The notes beneath the pieces are model-generated. The model was given only the letters and a program-made list of their open reading frames with translations, did not search any database and was not told where the DNA came from. Source: Candidatus Latescibacterota bacterium (GTDB lineage: Bacteria; Latescibacterota; UBA2968; GCA-2709665). From it: a DNA stretch of 44,204 nt. Positions within the stretch are counted from its first letter, which is position 1. Each line of letters opens with the position of its first letter. The DNA is taken from positions 1-44,204 of the forward strand of contig JAAXHE010000186.1 of NCBI GenBank assembly GCA_012271065.1, read 5' to 3'. Positions 40,243 through 44,204 of the stretch are shown here, one piece after another. The translations under genes were made by a program, and so were the position numbers.

Positions 40243-41610
40243 TCAGGAGATACGTTTCAATCCCGACTCGAACGCCGACACGATCCGGTCCGCTTCGCTT
40301 TGCGTCAGGATCAGGGGCGGCGCCAGGAAGAAAATACTCTCGGGTCCGTCCATCACGTGGCTCATGCGACCAACGATCACGCCCCGTTCAAGGATGCCGG
40401 CCTGCACCGCGGCAACCCGCGCGGCATCCAGCATATCGCCGCTTTGGGCCGCAAGCTCGACGGCGATCATCAGCCCCTTGCCCCGCACTTCGCCGATGAA
40501 CGGAGACTTCAGCCCTTTCAACCCATCCAGAAGGTAAGCCCCCACTTCCGCGGAATTCTCCCACAGTCGTTCGGCGGTCAGAATATCCAGATTCGCCAGA
40601 GCCGCCGTACAGCAGACCGGATGCCCGCCATACGTGGACACCGAGGAGAATTCCCGACGCTCATCGGGATCGCCCATGAAGGTTTCAAACACCTCAGGCG
40701 TCACAGCGCACGCTCCGAGAGGCAGATAGCCGCTGGACACACCCTTCGCCATGGTCATCATATCCGGAACCACACCCCAGTGCTCGGCGGCAAACAGCTT
40801 GCCCGTCCGGCCGAATCCGGTAATGACCTCGTCGAAGATCAGCAGCACGCCATATCGGTCGCAGATTTCACGAAGGCGCGGCAGGTACCCGTCCGGCGGG
40901 ATGATCACGCCGCCGCCGCCGATGATCGGCTCGGCAATGACCGCCGCAACCGTTGCCGGGTCCTCCCGGACAATGACCTCTTCGACCTCGTTCGCACACG
41001 CCACGCCGCCGTCGGGATAGGTCAGTTTCGTCCCGAAGCGAAAAGAATAAGGCGGGTTCACGTGCAGAAACCCCGGCATCAGGGGTTCGAACCGCGCTCT
41101 CCTGGCAACCTGTCCCGTCGCGGACATCGCACCAAACGTGAACCCGTGATAGCCCTGGTATCTCGCAATCACCTTGAACCGGTTCTCGCCCGGGTACTTC
41201 TGCCGACCATACTGCCGCGCGATCTTCAGCGCGGTCTCGTTAGCCTCCGAGCCGCTGTTGGAGAAGAACAGATGGTTCAGATCACCGGGCAGGAGGTCGG
41301 CCAGCCTGGATGCCAGCCTGGCGGCGGGAAGATTCACCTGGAGATGGGGATAGTAGGAAAGCTGCAGCATCTGTTCGTATACGGCGTCTGCGATCTCACG
41401 GCGGCCGTATCCGACGTTGACGTTCCAGAGCCCCGCGTAAGCATCCAGGAACTCCCGACCCTCCGCGTCCACGACGGTGGTTCCCTTACCCCGGTGGACG
41501 ACCATGAGATCCCGGTGTTCCAGAGTCCGGTGCTGTACCATCGGATGCCACACGTGCGCCCGGTCCTGCGCCCGAATCTCCCCAACATCCAGCTGATCTG
41601 CGTCCGCCAT
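40243..41610 (-). CDS. Class III aminotransferase
   Basis: A 455-codon (454-residue) PLP enzyme of the omega-amino acid:pyruvate/4-aminobutyrate type. GREFLDAYAGLWNVNVGYG, FFSNSGSEANETALKIARQY, ARYQGYHGFTFGAMS, IAEPIIGGGGVIIPP, LIFDEVITGFGRTG (Asp contacting PLP nitrogen) and MAKGVSSGYLPLGA (Schiff-base Lys) are all clear. It probably transfers amino groups from beta-alanine, GABA, taurine or a polyamine. AAGGGGGGAAG lies before the ATG at 41610. It is divergent from the flavoprotein gene. Confidence 0.95.
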   Translation of the reverse strand: MADADQLDVGEIRAQDRAHVWHPMVQHRTLEHRDLMVVHRGKGTTVVDAEGREFLDAYAGLWNVNVGYGRREIADAVYEQMLQLSYYPHLQVNLPAARLASRLADLLPGDLNHLFFSNSGSEANETALKIARQYGRQKYPGENRFKVIARYQGYHGFTFGAMSATGQVARRARFEPLMPGFLHVNPPYSFRFGTKLTYPDGGVACANEVEEVIVREDPATVAAVIAEPIIGGGGVIIPPDGYLPRLREICDRYGVLLIFDEVITGFGRTGKLFAAEHWGVVPDMMTMAKGVSSGYLPLGACAVTPEVFETFMGDPDERREFSSVSTYGGHPVCCTAALANLDILTAERLWENSAEVGAYLLDGLKGLKSPFIGEVRGKGLMIAVELAAQSGDMLDAARVAAVQAGILERGVIVGRMSHVMDGPESIFFLAPPLILTQSEADRIVSAFESGLKRIS

Positions 41611-41882
41611 AGACTTCCCCCCTTCTGATCGACTATATTCGGCTTGACTCCCCGGGGCCTCCGATCTACTTTGTAGCCGCTTCTGCAGGAGCACCATCAT
41701 ACGGCATTAAAGGGTTGAAGTCAAGGTCTGTCCCGCTGGTATTCGGCCGAACCATCCACGCCCCGGTTCGCCCCCCATCGGCGAGGTTCCGGGCCACAGG
41801 TACGGCCCGCAGGCTGTGCGCGTACGGGCGGCAACCGGCGTCTCGCGGACCCTGGCCGTCCGACCGTTTTGGCGAAAATACC

Positions 41883-43187
41883 ATGGTCACAACCGAGCAC
41901 CATACCGTCATCATCGTGGGCGGGGGTCCGGCCGGTCTGCCGCTGGCCGCCGTACTCGGCGGATGGCGCCCGTATTATCGCGGCGGCGACCTGTTTCGCA
42001 GTCGATACGAGCAGGTCGACCGCTATCTTCGCGAGGAAAACGGCACGCTGCTCGGCCTCGATTTCGGAGCCGTGGTGAACGCCGGCATCCGTCCCGTGGA
42101 CCTGTTTCGCATTCTCCACCATCCCGGACAGAAATTCCGCGGGCAGAATGAAATCGCCCTCGAATTCCGCAGGCACGAACCCGTCGACGTATTGCTGATC
42201 ACACAGGAAGAGGTCGGCGGCGTGTGGAACAATGTACCGGAAAACATGCTCACGCTTTCGCCGGGGCAATGGATGGAATTCGCCTTTTATCCGCTTGATC
42301 GTCACATCCGCGAACGACAGATAGATCTGGACGTCAACGCGTTGATCGCGAAACATCACCTCCTGGATTATTACCACGCCGTACCGGGCCGTTTCGAAGT
42401 CGAAGACCAAATTCGCAAAAACGAACGCGTGACCCGCATCCAGCCCCACGACGCGGGATTCATGCTCACATCCCGCGTCTCAGGCGCGGAAACCACACGT
42501 CGCTACACGTGCAAGTACCTGGTCTACGCGGTGGGCCAGCGCTGCATCCCACGGAAACTCAATGTACCGGGCGAACATCTCCCGTTCGTCACATCAGGCT
42601 ACGATCAACCCGGGAGCTGTCCCGGCAAACGCATTCTCGTCGTGGGTGGCGGCCGGTCCGCCGACTGGGCGGCAACCGAACTGCACGATGCGGGCAGGCA
42701 CGTCCACTACGTCATGCGCCAGCCCTTCGATCGCCACTGGCGCCTCATATCGGACAGCCGCTACGGCCTGCCATACTACGCGCGGATCGCCGAAATCATG
42801 GAAAGCCGGTCCCCCCGCCTGAATACCCGCTATGAAACCCGTGTTACCGGATTCGAACAGGGAGCATCCGCTGGCCTCGTCGACCTTGGCCGCAATGGCT
42901 GCCGTGAAATGCTCGAAGTCGACCACGTCATCCTCGAAATCGGCGGCATCGCGGATTACTCCCTCTTCGAAGGGTTTCCTCCGCTTCGTCCGGTGGAAAA
43001 ATACGACAACTACCGCTTCCAGGTCCATCAGTTGCCCACACATCCACACAACTATGAATGCACCGTCATTCCGAACATGTACCCCGGCGGATACCTGGCC
43101 GAGGGCCTGGGTCTCGTCGTCATCGGCATGCACGGAACCACCTACGCCATCGCGGGAGACATCCTTCAGAAAGAAGGACGGCTTTAG
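41883..43187 (+). CDS. OSGIN-like FAD-dependent oxidoreductase
   Basis: A 434-residue flavoprotein. HTVIIVGGGPAGLPLAAVLGG binds FAD and KRILVVGGGRSADWAATEL binds NAD(P)H. Between them, VGGVWNNVPENMLTLSPGQWMEF and the following HHLLDYYH resemble the animal OSGIN1 proteins (PGGAWHSIEGSMVILSQGQWM, then an AHYYRDYV segment, recalled from memory). It therefore belongs to the flavin monooxygenase-like OSGIN branch. Reaction unknown. The ATG at 41883 has no clear Shine-Dalgarno; upstream frame up to 41715 is not conserved. It is divergent from the aminotransferase and upstream of the ManD-like gene on the same strand. Confidence 0.82.
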   Translation: MVTTEHHTVIIVGGGPAGLPLAAVLGGWRPYYRGGDLFRSRYEQVDRYLREENGTLLGLDFGAVVNAGIRPVDLFRILHHPGQKFRGQNEIALEFRRHEPVDVLLITQEEVGGVWNNVPENMLTLSPGQWMEFAFYPLDRHIRERQIDLDVNALIAKHHLLDYYHAVPGRFEVEDQIRKNERVTRIQPHDAGFMLTSRVSGAETTRRYTCKYLVYAVGQRCIPRKLNVPGEHLPFVTSGYDQPGSCPGKRILVVGGGRSADWAATELHDAGRHVHYVMRQPFDRHWRLISDSRYGLPYYARIAEIMESRSPRLNTRYETRVTGFEQGASAGLVDLGRNGCREMLEVDHVILEIGGIADYSLFEGFPPLRPVEKYDNYRFQVHQLPTHPHNYECTVIPNMYPGGYLAEGLGLVVIGMHGTTYAIAGDILQKEGRL

Positions 43188-43350
43188 AAACCGTATTCCT
43201 TCCGACGCGTCCATGCGTGGCACCAGTTCGGTTTCATCACCCGGCCACCCCCGAAAAAATCCGTGGACAATTCACCGCGCAGACCTTATTAAAGAAGCCC
43301 CGGGGCGCGGTTAACGTCTATATCCATCTCCAATAACCCGGAGTCCACCC

Positions 43351-44204
43351 TTGCCCGTCACCATTCGCGACGTCAGAACCATCCTCACCCAGCCCGCGGG
43401 ATCACGCCTCATCGTGGTCAAAATCCTCACGTCCCAACCCGGACTCTACGGTCTCGGCTGCGCCACGTTTACCCAGCGATTTCACGCCGTCCATGCCGCC
43501 ATTGAAAAACACCTGAAACCGTTTCTCATCGGACGCGACGTCGACCGCATCGAAGACATCTGGCAGATGTCCATGGTCAACGGGTACTGGCGCAACGGTC
43601 CCGTGCTCAACAACGCGATCTCCGGCGTGGATATCGCGCTGTGGGACATCAAGGGCAAGCGTGCGGGGATGCCCGTGTACCAGCTTCTGGGGGGCAAATG
43701 CCGCGAAGCCGCGGCCTGTTACGCGCACGCCGACGGCCTGGAGAAAAACGAAGTCCTGGACAACGTCCTGAAATTCCATGAACAGGGCTATCAGCACATC
43801 CGCGTTCAGATGGGAGGGTACGGAGGTAGAACGTCCCGCCTGCGCGGCCCGGAAGGGGCTCAGGAAGGGGCCTGCTACGACCCGCGGGAATACGCGCGGG
43901 GGGTCCTCGACATGATCGGCCACGTCCGCGCAAATTCGGCCCCGCACATCGAACTCCTCCACGACATTCACGAACGGCTCGTACCTGTGGACGCAGTCCA
44001 GTTCGCGAAAGACGCGGAACCCTTCAGGCTGTTCTTCCTGGAGGACCCGCTCGCGCCGGAAGACCTAGAGTGGTTCCATAACATCAGGCAGCAATGCGCC
44101 ACGCCCATCGCCATGGGGGAACTCTTCAACCACCCGCGAGAGTGGACGCCGCTCATTCAGGACCGGCTGATCGACTTTATCCGCATGCACATCAGCCAGA
44201 TGGG
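43351..44204 (+). CDS. ManD/RspA-type enolase-superfamily dehydratase, partial
   Basis: The first 284 codons of an enolase-superfamily protein that runs off the window. It opens with TTG at 43351, seven bases after CGGAG. RIEDIWQMSMVNGYWRNGPVLNNAISGVDIALWDIKGK, YQLLGGKCRE and HIRVQMGG match D-mannonate dehydratase (ManD)/RspA, and the metal site is complete: Asp in LLHDIHERL with the adjacent His, Glu in FLEDPLAPED and Glu in IAMGELFNH. It should dehydrate a sugar acid such as D-mannonate or D-gluconate, though many members are promiscuous or inactive on these. It follows the flavoprotein gene by 163 bases. Confidence 0.88.
   Translation, partial: MPVTIRDVRTILTQPAGSRLIVVKILTSQPGLYGLGCATFTQRFHAVHAAIEKHLKPFLIGRDVDRIEDIWQMSMVNGYWRNGPVLNNAISGVDIALWDIKGKRAGMPVYQLLGGKCREAAACYAHADGLEKNEVLDNVLKFHEQGYQHIRVQMGGYGGRTSRLRGPEGAQEGACYDPREYARGVLDMIGHVRANSAPHIELLHDIHERLVPVDAVQFAKDAEPFRLFFLEDPLAPEDLEWFHNIRQQCATPIAMGELFNHPREWTPLIQDRLIDFIRMHISQM

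Noticed and set aside
40300..41628. Plus-strand frame of 442 codons
   Set aside because: Antisense to the class III aminotransferase, which carries all family motifs.

Overview
The window reads as a piece of chromosome from an uncultured, fairly GC-rich Gram-negative-type bacterium. LL-diaminopimelate aminotransferase (DapL), several exported proteins, many Gfo/Idh/MocA oxidoreductases, PhyH-type dioxygenases, a cytoplasmic-type sulfatase, a DUF1080 protein and dispersed hairpin repeats together recall Planctomycetes, Latescibacteria or Poribacteria-like lineages. That placement is an inference from gene content; no rRNA gene is present to settle it.

Layout. 0.2-3.3 kb: dapL, a MazE/MazF-like toxin-antitoxin pair with its own operator, a VOC protein and a half-size EamA permease. 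3.4-6.9 kb: a pair of exported TldD/PmbA-like proteins, one with the HExxxH zinc motif and one without it. 7.4-9.4 kb: a TPR-thioredoxin (TlpA-like) protein flanked by hairpin repeats. 9.4-16.3 kb: two PhyH dioxygenases, two Gfo/Idh/MocA oxidoreductases, a remnant of a Na/Pi cotransporter, a sulfatase and a nitrilase-family amidohydrolase. 16.4-22.3 kb: a MEMO-like protein, guanine deaminase, small membrane proteins, a TIGR00027-like methyltransferase, a VOC protein, a low-complexity repeat tract and a TauE/SafE permease.

22.3-25.5 kb holds a tightly coupled unit of lower GC: a large Zn-ribbon DNA methylase, a 63-residue protein and a calcineurin-like phosphoesterase, followed 9 bases later by the TauE permease. 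It has its own promoter just after the frr terminator and is the best candidate for an undescribed system. 25.7-28.8 kb is the translation cluster rplM-rpsI-rpsB-tsf-frr, with pyrH absent from its usual place. Upstream of it, 28.97-29.26 kb, lies a compact unit with a strong promoter, an 11-codon reading frame with an ideal Shine-Dalgarno, a chain of stable hairpins and a terminator: a candidate structured RNA or micropeptide gene.

29.3-32.8 kb is a peptide/nickel-type ABC importer (binding lipoprotein and two permeases, no ATPase in the window). 33.0-44.2 kb is again catabolic: TIM-barrel isomerase, Gfo/Idh/MocA enzymes, a PQQ-like beta-propeller, DUF1080, aldo/keto reductase, class III aminotransferase, an OSGIN-like flavoprotein and a ManD/RspA-type dehydratase running off the end. 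Together these suggest use of sugar acids, polyols or modified carbohydrates in several small operons rather than one long cluster.
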